Source: Sphingobacteriales bacterium
GTDB taxonomy: Bacteria > Bacteroidota > Bacteroidia > Chitinophagales > UBA2359
DNA length: 64,000 nucleotides
Assembly: GCA_016711285.1 (NCBI GenBank)
Contig: JADJTG010000013.1
Coordinates: forward strand, 40,001 to 104,000
Direction: 5' to 3'
Positions 9,508 to 17,396 of the stretch are shown here, piece after piece (positions within the stretch are counted from its first letter, which is position 1; each line of letters begins with the position of its first letter). The position numbers were made by a program, and so were the translations under genes. Below the pieces are notes generated by a model, which did no database searches, was not told the origin of the DNA, and saw nothing but the letters and a program-made list of their open reading frames with translations.

Positions 9508-11010
9508 TTGCCTGTGATTAGAGAAAATAATATCAAAATTATTTTTGGTTTAAAAATAAAGCATCTGCGCGAAAGCAAAAATTTGTCGCTGCTGATGCTA
9601 TCCAAAAGTTCGGGACTGTCGATTTCTTATCTTAATGAAATTGAACGCGGCAAAAAATATCCCAAAACCGACAAAATTGTCGCCCTTGCCCGCGCCCTCG
9701 ACAGCAGCTACGATGCACTTGTATCATTGCAACTGCCTCCCAAATTACAACGACTCGGGAATTTGCTCACTTCTAATATCATCAGCGACCTGCCTTTGTA
9801 TTTGTTTGGTTTGGATTTTGGCAAAATGGTGGAGTGGATGAGCAACGAACCCGTAAAATTCAGCGCATTTATCGGCACTATCACCGAAATTGCCCGCACC
9901 TACGACCTCCAAAAAGAATATTTTTATTTCGCCGCCCTGCGCAGCTATCAGGAATTGCACGACAATTATTTTGAAGAACTCGAAGAAGGTGTGCAGTTTT
10001 TTATCAAAAAATATAAAGTGGATACGCTGCACCTCAGCTACGAATTTTTTGAAAATTTGCTGCGTCAGAAATTTGCCTGCTATATCAGTTACTTTTCGCT
10101 CGAAACCCACCCCGAACTTACCGCCATTCGCTATGTGTTTTTGCCCGAAAAAAACCGCCTCCTCCTCCACCCTCGCCTCAATGAATCGCAAAAGGCTTTT
10201 ATTATCGGCAGAGAAATTACTTTTAATGTTTTAAAAGCCAAAGAACGCCCCACTACTTCGGTGATGGTACAAGTGCCTTCTTTTGAACACCTCATTAATC
10301 ATTTTAAGGCTTCGTATTGTACGGCGGCTCTGCTCATTCCCCGCGAAAGGCTGCTGCCCGATATTGAGCGTTGGCTGGCGCATCGTACATGGAATGCTGA
10401 TGATTTTTTTGAACTTCTGGCAAAATATCCCGTTTCGGCAGAATTGTTTTTGTTTCGGCTTACGAATATTTTGCCCAAATTTTTCAATATCAAAGATTTA
10501 TTTTTACTCCGCTTTCAGCAAAATCGCGATGGCGGCAACGATGGCTACGACCTCACCAAAGAATTGCACCTGAGCCAAGATGCCCCGCAATCGCACAGCA
10601 ACGAAACGCTGTTGCATTATTGCCGCCGATGGAGTGCGCTCCAATCCCTCCAATTGCTCAATACCCAACAACAACAGGGCAGTGCTGCTCCGGCAATTTT
10701 GGTTCAACGCTCTGTGTTTTTGGACAGCGGCAATGAATATTGGTGCTTGTCGGTGGCGCGTGCTATGGATCCTACGCCATTGCTCAATTCCAGCGTCACT
10801 ATCGGGCTGCGCATCAATGAAGAACTGGCGAAAAAAGCCGCTTTTGTGCAAGACCCCCACATTCAACGGGTCGTTGTAAACCAAAATTGCGAAAATTGTC
10901 CGCTGCACGATTGTCAGGAGCGTGTTGCACCGCCTACCCTTTACGAAAATAATCAACAACAACTCCGCCTACAAGCCGCCTTGTTGCGACTTAAAGATGA
11001 ACAATTATAA
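9508..11010 (+). CDS. XRE-family transcriptional regulator of the short-chain fatty acyl regulator (ScfR/RamB) type
   Basis: A 500-residue cytoplasmic DNA-binding protein. Residues about 12-66 form an XRE helix-turn-helix (LKIKHLRESKNLSLLMLSKS, GLSISYLNEIERGKKYP). A long middle region contains a degenerate IrrE/ImmA-like segment (LHPRLNESQKAFIIGREITF, about 222-241) in which the HExxH zinc motif is absent. The C-terminus has a cysteine cluster, NCENCPLHDCQERVAPP (about 454-470), diagnostic of the DUF2083/ScfR family, which senses acyl-CoA or central-carbon status and controls glyoxylate or methylcitrate genes in other bacteria. The frame opens with TTG at 9508 (or GTG at 9514); the next ATG would cut into the HTH, so a non-ATG start is needed. 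No obvious target operon is adjacent, so the regulon is unknown. Confidence 0.78.
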   Translation: MPVIRENNIKIIFGLKIKHLRESKNLSLLMLSKSSGLSISYLNEIERGKKYPKTDKIVALARALDSSYDALVSLQLPPKLQRLGNLLTSNIISDLPLYLFGLDFGKMVEWMSNEPVKFSAFIGTITEIARTYDLQKEYFYFAALRSYQELHDNYFEELEEGVQFFIKKYKVDTLHLSYEFFENLLRQKFACYISYFSLETHPELTAIRYVFLPEKNRLLLHPRLNESQKAFIIGREITFNVLKAKERPTTSVMVQVPSFEHLINHFKASYCTAALLIPRERLLPDIERWLAHRTWNADDFFELLAKYPVSAELFLFRLTNILPKFFNIKDLFLLRFQQNRDGGNDGYDLTKELHLSQDAPQSHSNETLLHYCRRWSALQSLQLLNTQQQQGSAAPAILVQRSVFLDSGNEYWCLSVARAMDPTPLLNSSVTIGLRINEELAKKAAFVQDPHIQRVVVNQNCENCPLHDCQERVAPPTLYENNQQQLRLQAALLRLKDEQL

Positions 11011-11054
11011 AAAAAATTAACCGCCTGTTTATCAATATACTTTCAAAAAAAAGC

Positions 11055-11062
11055 TAACTTTG
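11055..11062 (+). promoter_or_regulatory. -7 box for the 5'-nucleotidase-like lipoprotein gene
   Basis: TAACTTTG lies 29 bases upstream of the ATG at 11091. No strong -33 TTG is visible. The 80-base gap after the regulator gene suggests separate transcription. Confidence 0.5.
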
Positions 11063-11090
11063 TTTATTATCATTTTTTTGGTGAAAAATT

Positions 11091-11930
11091 ATGCTGAGTA
11101 AATTATGTAGTAAGCAATGGATAAAAATTGTCGGTGTATTCTTGCCCCTCATTACTTGCTTGCAGGCTTGTTATAGCGGCTATTATGTAAATCAGGCGGC
11201 TTACAGCACACCGCAAATCATTTATTCCGATACGCTGCCCACCGATTCGGCAATCGTTGCCCGCATCGGCAGCTACCACATGGAGCTGCTGCCCGAAGAC
11301 TCGGCAATGGCGGCTTTTATTGCGCCTTACAAAGCTGATATTTCAAAACAAATGGACGTGGTTATTGGCGAAGTGGACGGCGCACTCACACATTCGCGCA
11401 GTGCACCTGAAAGCACTTTGGGCAATTGGGCTTGCGATGCAATGATGCTGATGATGAAAGAAAAAACCAACGAACCCATTGATTTTTGTGTTATTAATAA
11501 AGGTGGTTTGCGGATTCCCGAATTGCGCGGCTCTGTTACTATTGGGCGTATTTATGAACTAATGCCTTTTGACAACGCCCTCACCACAGTTACTTTGGAC
11601 AGTGCGCAGGTAATTCAGTTTTTTCAACATATTGCTGCCAACGGCGGCTGGCCTGTATCCAAAGAAGTATCCGCAATAATGGATAAAGATAATAACACCC
11701 TCATCAATGTATCCATCAACAAAGAAGCGGTGCGCGGTAATCGTACTTATACTGTGCTGGTGAGCGATTATATAGCCAATGGTGGCGATAAATGTTTCTT
11801 TTTGCAGGGCTTACCGCGCCAAAGTTATAATTTTTTGATGCGCGATGCACTCCTGAAAGCGGTAATATACAGTACCCGACAAGGCGAAAAAATACACGCC
11901 CAACTTGACAATCGTATGTTTTGGGACTAA
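11091..11930 (+). CDS. Lipoprotein consisting of a 5'-nucleotidase (UshA-type) C-terminal domain only
   Basis: A 279-residue protein with a signal peptide and lipobox (ITCLQAC, Cys about residue 27), so an envelope lipoprotein. The rest is the substrate-binding C-terminal domain of UshA/5'-nucleotidases: STLGNWACDAMM (about 109-120), VINKGGLRIPELRGSVTIGR, IYELMPFDNALTTVTL and YTVLVSDYIANGGDKCFF. The N-terminal metallophosphatase domain that carries the catalytic metal site is missing and is not in a neighbouring gene. In many Bacteroidota these two domains are encoded by adjacent genes; here only one half is present in the window. Hydrolytic activity alone is doubtful; it may pair with a partner elsewhere or bind nucleotides. 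Confidence 0.78.
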   Translation: MLSKLCSKQWIKIVGVFLPLITCLQACYSGYYVNQAAYSTPQIIYSDTLPTDSAIVARIGSYHMELLPEDSAMAAFIAPYKADISKQMDVVIGEVDGALTHSRSAPESTLGNWACDAMMLMMKEKTNEPIDFCVINKGGLRIPELRGSVTIGRIYELMPFDNALTTVTLDSAQVIQFFQHIAANGGWPVSKEVSAIMDKDNNTLINVSINKEAVRGNRTYTVLVSDYIANGGDKCFFLQGLPRQSYNFLMRDALLKAVIYSTRQGEKIHAQLDNRMFWD

Positions 11931-11977
11931 AACAGTCGGTCGTTATCCTTTATTTATAAAAAAATAAGCCCGCAATG

Positions 11978-12009
11978 TTTTGTACAACCTCATAATTGTA
12001 TTATCTTTG
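11978..12009 (+). promoter_or_regulatory. tRNA-Leu promoter
   Basis: A -33 element TTTTG (11978-11982) and a -7 box TATCTTTG (12002-12009) with 19 bp between them. This is a textbook Bacteroidota promoter, placing the transcription start about 25 bases before the mature tRNA end. Confidence 0.75.
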
Positions 12010-12039
12010 CACCGCTATTTTTATATAGTTGTACATTTT

Positions 12040-12123
12040 GCCCAGATGGTGAAATTGGTAGACACGCTATCTTGAGGGGGTAGTGCTCGCAAGGGCATGC
12101 AAGTTCGAGTCTTGTTCTGGGCA
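12040..12123 (+). tRNA. tRNA-Leu(GAG)
   Basis: An 84-base class II tRNA. The acceptor stem GCCCAGA (12040-12046) pairs with TCTGGGC (12116-12122), followed by discriminator A. The D-arm contains AATTGGTAGACA, the anticodon loop is TTGAGGG with anticodon GAG at 12074-12076, and there is a long variable arm and the T-loop GTTCGAGTC. CCA is not encoded. It reads CUC and CUU leucine codons. It is monocistronic, with its own promoter and terminator. Confidence 0.96.
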
Positions 12124-12145
12124 CACTTGAGCATTTTTTCTTTAT

Positions 12146-12174
12146 AAACCGTTCTCTTAAAACAAGAACGGTTT
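12146..12174 (+). terminator. Terminator of tRNA-Leu
   Basis: A 10 bp perfect stem (12146-12155 with 12165-12174), 9-base loop, followed by a T run. It ends 22 bases after the tRNA begins its 3' trailer and stops reading into the EnvC-like gene. Confidence 0.85.
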
Positions 12175-12243
12175 TTTTATTTTCAAACCATTGATACACA
12201 ATAATTTTTGTTTCTTTGTGTCGTTATTTTTTTTGGTAAAAAA

Positions 12244-13470
12244 ATGTTTAGGGTGAAAAAATATGCTTTGTATGTTTGCCTGCTGCTTGTGATGGTGGCA
12301 GGTGCTATTGCCGCCCAACAAGATGGCAGTTCCAAGAAAAATTTGGAAAATGAAAAAAAACGCCTCGCTAAAGAAATAGAACAAAGCAGTAAATTGTTGG
12401 AGGAAATCAGCCAAAAGAAAAAAAACTCTCTCAGCGAACTTTCCGTACTATCCAAACAACTCAAAGACCGCGAACGCCTTGTTCAGAATATTAATCAGCA
12501 ACTCAATAATACCAATGCGGAAATACTTGCGCTTGAACGCTCCCTTGCCGAAATAGACAGTGGCACTGTTCAATTGCGCAATAATTATGCAGATATGGTG
12601 CGCTTTGCTTATAAAGTGCATAAAACTCACAGCTTTTTGGCTTTTTTGCTCTCTGCCGAATCTTTTAATGATGCCTACCGCCGACTCCAATATATTCGCC
12701 GCCTCAATGATTACCGCCAACAAAGGGTGAACGAAATGATCAAAGTGAGCGAAGAAAAAAAAGCGAAAGTTGCCGAACTCAATGATAACCGAGTGAAAAG
12801 TGCTTCGCTGCTGCAAGACCACCAGCAAGAATCTGAACAACTGCGCCTTTCCAAAAAACGGCAGGATAACTTGGTGAAAGAATTGGGCAATGAAGAAAGC
12901 GATTTGAGAAAAAAAATAAAAGAAAAAGAAAAAGCCGTCAAACGATTAGATGATCAAATCCGCGATATTATCCGCCGCGAACTCGCTGCTACCGAAACTC
13001 GCAAAGGCAGTGGCTCGGCTGTCGGTGCTGCTCCCAACATTGCCGTAGAACGCCTCTCGGCTGATTTTAGCAAAAATCAGGGAAAATTGCCCTGGCCTGT
13101 ACAACAAGGTTATATCGCCGGAACTTTCGGCAGAAATATGCACCCTTTGGTCAAAAATGTTTATACCACCAACAACGGTATTGATATCGCCACCCAACCC
13201 AACAGCGAAGTGCGTGCTATTTTTTCCGGCACGGTGAGCAATATTCTGCATAGTCCGGGCTTTCAAACGGCGGTAATCATCAAGCACGGGCAGTATTTTA
13301 CCGTATATACCAACTTAAAAGAGGTATTCGTAAATAAAGGAGATGAAGTAAAGGCAAAACAAAGTATCGGTGTTGTTTTTACCAATGAAGACAACGAAAC
13401 CGAATTGCATTTGGAAATCTGGAAAGGTACGAATAAACTCAATCCTCAAAAATGGATTGCAGCACAATAA
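12244..13470 (+). CDS. EnvC-like murein hydrolase activator (degenerate M23 domain)
   Basis: A 408-residue exported protein: signal peptide 1-22, long coiled coil about 30-250 (KNLENEKKRLAKEIEQSS, ERLVQNINQQLNN), then a LytM/M23 fold at about 285-400. In active M23 enzymes the zinc ligands sit in HxxGxD, HGxxxxTxYxHL and HLHFE; here the corresponding residues read NNGIDIA, GQYFTVYTNL and ELHLEIW, so three of the histidines are replaced. That is the pattern of EnvC, which does not cut peptidoglycan itself but switches on amidases at the division site. I infer the same role. I chose the ATG at 12244 rather than an in-frame start at 12208 because it gives a clean signal peptide (MFRVKKYALYVCLLL). 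Confidence 0.82.
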   Translation: MFRVKKYALYVCLLLVMVAGAIAAQQDGSSKKNLENEKKRLAKEIEQSSKLLEEISQKKKNSLSELSVLSKQLKDRERLVQNINQQLNNTNAEILALERSLAEIDSGTVQLRNNYADMVRFAYKVHKTHSFLAFLLSAESFNDAYRRLQYIRRLNDYRQQRVNEMIKVSEEKKAKVAELNDNRVKSASLLQDHQQESEQLRLSKKRQDNLVKELGNEESDLRKKIKEKEKAVKRLDDQIRDIIRRELAATETRKGSGSAVGAAPNIAVERLSADFSKNQGKLPWPVQQGYIAGTFGRNMHPLVKNVYTTNNGIDIATQPNSEVRAIFSGTVSNILHSPGFQTAVIIKHGQYFTVYTNLKEVFVNKGDEVKAKQSIGVVFTNEDNETELHLEIWKGTNKLNPQKWIAAQ

Positions 13471-13544
13471 TACTCATTGATGCTCCAATCTATTCTTTGT
13501 TTTTTTGAAAAAATTTGGAATTGTTCTGTTGCTTTTTTCTACTT

Positions 13545-14603
13545 CTATTTTACAAAAAATCCCAACTCCTGCTGCAATTCCGCACTCAATATCGGCAAAT
13601 TGCGGCGTTCAATCATAAAACTCGTAAGCTGCGTGATTTCGGAAAATATATAGTGCTTGTCTAATGCTCCCCGCAGATAACCCGCTCCTGTGCTGCCGCC
13701 CGTACCCATGCGCGTGCCGATGGTGCGCTGTACCATTGCCACATGCCTGAAACGCCAAGTTGCTAATTTTTCATCTATATCCAACAGTGTATTCAACAGA
13801 CGATACGGCACTTGCAACAGAGGATAATCGCGGTAGAGCATAATAAACAACGCTGAACGACAGGCATCTGCACTCATTTGTGGGGTAGTTGTATCATTTT
13901 CTATCAAAAATACCTGATCAAAAAATTCCAGATTGTTGCGCTCGCCTTCTACCAAACTTTTTGCATATAATTGGCGGTAATCATTCCAAAAAGCATGCAA
14001 ACCGTTGTTGTTTTCTTCTTTAAAAATGGGGTGATAATTTTTCCAGAATTTCGCTTCATCAAAAAATGGCATGCGCTCCAACCAATTATTGATTAAATAT
14101 AATAAAGACGGCTGCTGGTCTAAATCACGGATAATTTGGGCATCTTCGGGGCGCAACTGACTTAAAAAATATTCCCTGCCCACACGATGTTCCATTTTTA
14201 ATCCCAAACTGCTCTCTACTATCTTGAATTGCAAACTCTGAAATCCTGATGCCGGACGCAGTAAGTTGCGAAAATCCAAAAAGTCTAAAGGTGTCATGGT
14301 TTCCAAAATAGAAATCTGCTGCACCAATATATCTAATATTGTTACAATACGCTGCAAGCGATGCAAAGCCGTTGGCAGGTCGGGGCTGTTTTCGGCAATA
14401 GGGTGCGCAAATATCTTCATTACCGAACCCAATTCGTGGCGTATTTGCTTAAACCACATTTCGTAGGTTTGATGAATGATGATAAACAACATCTCATCAT
14501 GTGCTTCGCGCTCTATCAGTTCGCTTTCAGGAAATTGTGCGTTCAAAACATCATCTAAACGCAAATAATCTTTATAATAAACTCCTTTTGTGTGTTCCAT
14601 CAT
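13545..14603 (-). CDS. kynA: Tryptophan 2,3-dioxygenase
   Basis: A 352-residue haem dioxygenase that opens the indole ring of L-tryptophan to N-formylkynurenine, the first step of the kynurenine route. Characteristic segments: YYKDYLRLDDVLNAQFP at the N-terminus, HDEMLFIIIHQTYEMWFKQI (substrate pocket), and WRFRHVAMVQRTIGTRMGTGG (about 282-302), in which the His of WRxxH is the proximal haem ligand and GTGGSTG is the substrate loop. The start is set at 14603 (MMEHTKGVYY); the frame extends 14 residues upstream but those are not family-like. It follows the ComM-like gene after about 50 bases and probably shares its transcript. No other kynurenine gene is in the window. Confidence 0.93.
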   Translation of the reverse strand: MMEHTKGVYYKDYLRLDDVLNAQFPESELIEREAHDEMLFIIIHQTYEMWFKQIRHELGSVMKIFAHPIAENSPDLPTALHRLQRIVTILDILVQQISILETMTPLDFLDFRNLLRPASGFQSLQFKIVESSLGLKMEHRVGREYFLSQLRPEDAQIIRDLDQQPSLLYLINNWLERMPFFDEAKFWKNYHPIFKEENNNGLHAFWNDYRQLYAKSLVEGERNNLEFFDQVFLIENDTTTPQMSADACRSALFIMLYRDYPLLQVPYRLLNTLLDIDEKLATWRFRHVAMVQRTIGTRMGTGGSTGAGYLRGALDKHYIFSEITQLTSFMIERRNLPILSAELQQELGFFVK

Positions 14604-14653
14604 TTTTATTACATTTATATATATAAAAATTTTATCCCATATCACATCTTTGG

Positions 14654-16195
14654 TTAAGATGCCCAGCCTTCGCGGTCTAAACTGCGAAAATGAATGGCTT
14701 CGGCAAGATGTTCTATTTTAATGTCTTCGCTTTGTGTTAAATCGGCTATGGTGCGGCTCACTTTCAAAATACGGTCGTAGGCGCGTGCCGATAATCCTAA
14801 TTTTTCCATTGCCGCTTTCAAAAGTGTTTGCCCTGCCGCCGTAATCCCGCAATATTCTTTTATTTCTTTGCTGCCCATTTGTGCATTGCAATACATGGCT
14901 TTTTCGGATTGATACCGCTCCAATTGCATCTGCCGCGCCGCCACCACACGCTCGCGGATAGGTTCGCTGTGCTCGCCCTCCTGCGATGATGCCAACTCGC
15001 TGAAAGGAACAGGTGTTACTTCCACATGCAGGTCTATTCTGTCTAACAAGGGTCCCGAAATTTTATTCAGATATTTTTGTACCACTCCCGGCGCACATAC
15101 ACATTCTTTTTCGGGGTGATTGAAATAACCACAAGGGCAGGGATTCATGGAGGCTACGAGCATAAAACTCGCCGGATAATCTACTGTAAATTTTGCCCGC
15201 GAAATGCTGATGCGCCGTTCTTCCATCGGCTGACGCAACACTTCCAGTACGGTGCGCTTGAACTCGGGCAGCTCGTCAAGAAACAATACGCCGTTGTGTG
15301 CCAAAGATATTTCGCCGGGCTGCGGAATATTGCCGCCGCCTACTAATGCTACATCGCTTACCGTGTGGTGCGGCGAACGAAAAGGGCGCACTGTTACCAA
15401 AGCCGATTCTTGCTGTAATTTACCCGCAACCGAGTGTATTTTGGTGGTTTCCAAGGCTTCGTGCAGAGTAAGTGGCGGCAAAATGGAGGGTAGGCGTTTG
15501 GCGAGCATCGTTTTGCCGGCTCCCGGAGGTCCTATCAAAATAACGTTGTGCCCACCGGCGGCAGATATTTCAAGGGCGCGTTTGATGTTTTGCTGCCCTT
15601 TTACTTCCGAAAAATCCAAAGGGCTGTTTTTGAGATTTTCGTAAAACTCACGGCGCGTATCTACTACGGTGGGTTCTATTTTCAGTGTGCCGTTGAAAAA
15701 CGCTATCACATCTTGCAGATGCGTCATTCCATACACCTCCAAATCGTTCACGATAGCCGCTTCGCGGGCATTTTGTTGAGGTAAAATCAAGCCTTTAAAC
15801 CCTTCTTTTCGCGCTTGAATTGCAATAGGCAAAGCTCCTTTGACAGGTTGCAAGGTGCCATCTAAAGACAACTCGCCCATAATGATGTATTTATCTACCG
15901 CTTCGCTTTTTATTTGCGCTGATGCCGCCAAAATGCCGCAAGCAATGGTGAGGTCGTGGGATGCACCTTCTTTGCGAATATCCGCCGGAGCCATATTTAC
16001 CACGATTTTCATACGCGGTATGTTGTAGCCCGAATTTTTGAGGGCGGTTTCTATTCGCTGATAGCTTTCTTTTACGGCATTGTCGGGTAAACCCACCAAA
16101 AAATATCCGGTTCCTGCGCTGATGTTCACTTCTACAGTGATAGTGGTAGCGTTAACACCAAAAACTGCGCTGCCGTGTACTTTTATTAATGCCAT
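14654..16195 (-). CDS. comM: YifB/ComM-family Mg-chelatase-like AAA+ ATPase
   Basis: A 513-residue AAA+ protein. Residues 1-170 form the Lon-protease-like (ChlI) N-terminal domain (GELSLDGTLQPVKGALPIAI); residues about 190-400 are the AAA+ core with Walker A GPPGAGKTML (about 223-232) and Walker B LFLDELPEF; a zinc-ribbon-like insert reads NPCPCGYFNHPEKECVC; the C-terminal Mg_chelatase_C domain ends SLDREGWAS. ComM is a branch-migration helicase that helps integrate incoming DNA during natural transformation. The length fits the family. It lies 15 bases after the L,D-transpeptidase gene and upstream of kynA, so the three may form an operon. Confidence 0.93.
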   Translation of the reverse strand: MALIKVHGSAVFGVNATTITVEVNISAGTGYFLVGLPDNAVKESYQRIETALKNSGYNIPRMKIVVNMAPADIRKEGASHDLTIACGILAASAQIKSEAVDKYIIMGELSLDGTLQPVKGALPIAIQARKEGFKGLILPQQNAREAAIVNDLEVYGMTHLQDVIAFFNGTLKIEPTVVDTRREFYENLKNSPLDFSEVKGQQNIKRALEISAAGGHNVILIGPPGAGKTMLAKRLPSILPPLTLHEALETTKIHSVAGKLQQESALVTVRPFRSPHHTVSDVALVGGGNIPQPGEISLAHNGVLFLDELPEFKRTVLEVLRQPMEERRISISRAKFTVDYPASFMLVASMNPCPCGYFNHPEKECVCAPGVVQKYLNKISGPLLDRIDLHVEVTPVPFSELASSQEGEHSEPIRERVVAARQMQLERYQSEKAMYCNAQMGSKEIKEYCGITAAGQTLLKAAMEKLGLSARAYDRILKVSRTIADLTQSEDIKIEHLAEAIHFRSLDREGWAS

Positions 16196-16210
16196 AAATG
16201 TTTTTAATTT

Positions 16211-16969
16211 TTAATAAAAACTGTAGTTGCCGTTTTCGTCAATATGCACAAAAGGGGGGCGGCGTTTGTAGATAAAATAGGAGTAGGCTTCTTCCAAAAC
16301 GTGCCAAAAACGGTGCAACTCTTCGTCTTGTTTGTCGTGCTCGTATAGGAAGGGTGTGGTGATATCAAATTTGTAGGGAAAAATATGTACCGGTATATAG
16401 GTTTGACCATTTTCGCGGGCTTTGGCGCAGAGCCAATATATTTCTTTGATTTTTTCGTTGGTCATTGCCAAGCAGCCGATACTGAAACAATCGCCGTGAA
16501 TGTAGATGTCGCCGCCTAAATTGCCGCTTTTGCTGCGCTGGCGGTCGGAGGTATTGGGATAATTGATGCCGAGCGAAAGATAAAAATTGCTGTTGGGATT
16601 AAATTCGTTGATGTAATAAAATCCTTCGGGTACTTGCTCGTCGCCGCGCTTGCTCTTGGGTCCCAATTTGCCGGAAGATTTGCAGATGGAGTAATCGCAG
16701 AATTTGTAGTAGTCCTGATTGTGTTCGTATTGTACCCACACTTCCAGAATAAGCTCTTCTTTGAATGCACGCAAATACACATTTTTGGGTCCTTGGTCGT
16801 AGTTCCAGCCGCGCCGTTCAAATTCTTCGCGCAGCCATTCATCTTTTTCTTTCTTGGCTGTCGCCACTCGCCCATGGTTCAGTTGCGATGCCAAAAAACC
16901 GGGCTGTGCTGCCAATACTGTACTCCACAACACTATACCCAAAAAAAACATTCTTTTTATCCAAAGCAT
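16211..16969 (-). CDS. YafK-type L,D-transpeptidase
   Basis: A 252-residue exported protein with a signal peptide (about 1-21, ending LAAQ). The catalytic YkuD domain has the active-site motif HGDCFSIGCLAM (about 156-167), where His and the second Cys are the conserved pair; substrate-loop residues VPEGFYYINEFNP precede it. Such enzymes use the donor stem peptide to crosslink murein or to attach proteins to it, or (YafK/DpaA) to cut such links. The C-terminal part (HIFPYKFDITTPFL) matches the YafK subgroup. It is first in a minus-strand run with comM and kynA. The precise reaction is not decidable from sequence. Confidence 0.85.
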   Translation of the reverse strand: MLWIKRMFFLGIVLWSTVLAAQPGFLASQLNHGRVATAKKEKDEWLREEFERRGWNYDQGPKNVYLRAFKEELILEVWVQYEHNQDYYKFCDYSICKSSGKLGPKSKRGDEQVPEGFYYINEFNPNSNFYLSLGINYPNTSDRQRSKSGNLGGDIYIHGDCFSIGCLAMTNEKIKEIYWLCAKARENGQTYIPVHIFPYKFDITTPFLYEHDKQDEELHRFWHVLEEAYSYFIYKRRPPFVHIDENGNYSFY

Positions 16970-17104
16970 AAAAAAACGTCCGTACTAACTTGTTATTGCT
17001 ACAAAAGTAGCAATATTCTACCACATATTGCTGTATTTTTTATTTGCAATATCTATTATTGGGTTTCGCGGAGTTTTTTTGTGTGTTCAAAAATGGGTAT
17101 AAAA

Positions 17105-17134
17105 AAAGTGGCACTTCGTAAGAAGTACCACTTT
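17105..17134 (-). terminator. Terminator of tRNA-Asp
   Basis: Left arm 17105-17117 and right arm 17122-17134 pair over 13 positions with one mismatch around a 4-base loop. On the minus strand the hairpin is followed by a T run, 14 bases beyond the mature tRNA-Asp end. Confidence 0.85.
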
Positions 17135-17148
17135 CTAAATTTGTTTTG

Positions 17149-17222
17149 CGGTCTGGACGGGACTCGAACCCGCGACCTCCTGCGTGACAGGCAGGCATTC
17201 TAACCAACTGAACTACCAAACC
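17149..17222 (-). tRNA. tRNA-Asp(GTC)
   Basis: A 74-base tRNA on the minus strand. The acceptor stem GGTTTGG (17222-17216) pairs with CCAGACC (17156-17150) with one G-T pair; the discriminator is G at 17149. Anticodon GTC lies at 17188-17186 in the loop CTGTCAC, and the T-loop is GTTCGAGTC. CCA is not encoded. The body closely follows the usual bacterial tRNA-Asp sequence. It has its own promoter and terminator. Confidence 0.96.
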
Positions 17223-17278
17223 GTCGCTAAAACATCTCTAACTGTTCAAAACAATACCTGATGTTTTTAAAAGCGTTG

Positions 17279-17307
17279 CAAAGTTAAGGCTTTTTTTTTT
17301 ACTGCAA
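17279..17307 (-). promoter_or_regulatory. tRNA-Asp promoter
   Basis: The minus strand shows a -7 box TAACTTTG (17279-17286) and TTG at 17305-17307, 18 bp apart. It lies about 55 bases upstream of the tRNA. Confidence 0.7.
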
Positions 17308-17353
17308 AATTTTTTTGAAAAAATATTTTTATCTCTTTTTGCTATCCTTACTG

Positions 17354-17361
17354 TAACTTTG
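17354..17361 (+). promoter_or_regulatory. -7 box of accA
   Basis: TAACTTTG lies 35 bases before the accA ATG. The upstream region is T-rich and no single -33 TTG stands at the right distance. Confidence 0.5.
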
Positions 17362-17396
17362 CTGCTCTTATTATCAAAACTTACCTCTCAAAGCTT

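Noticed and set aside
16634..17203. Plus-strand frame of 189 codons opposite the L,D-transpeptidase and tRNA-Asp
   Set aside because: It runs antisense through a convincing L,D-transpeptidase and the tRNA gene; composition is not protein-like.
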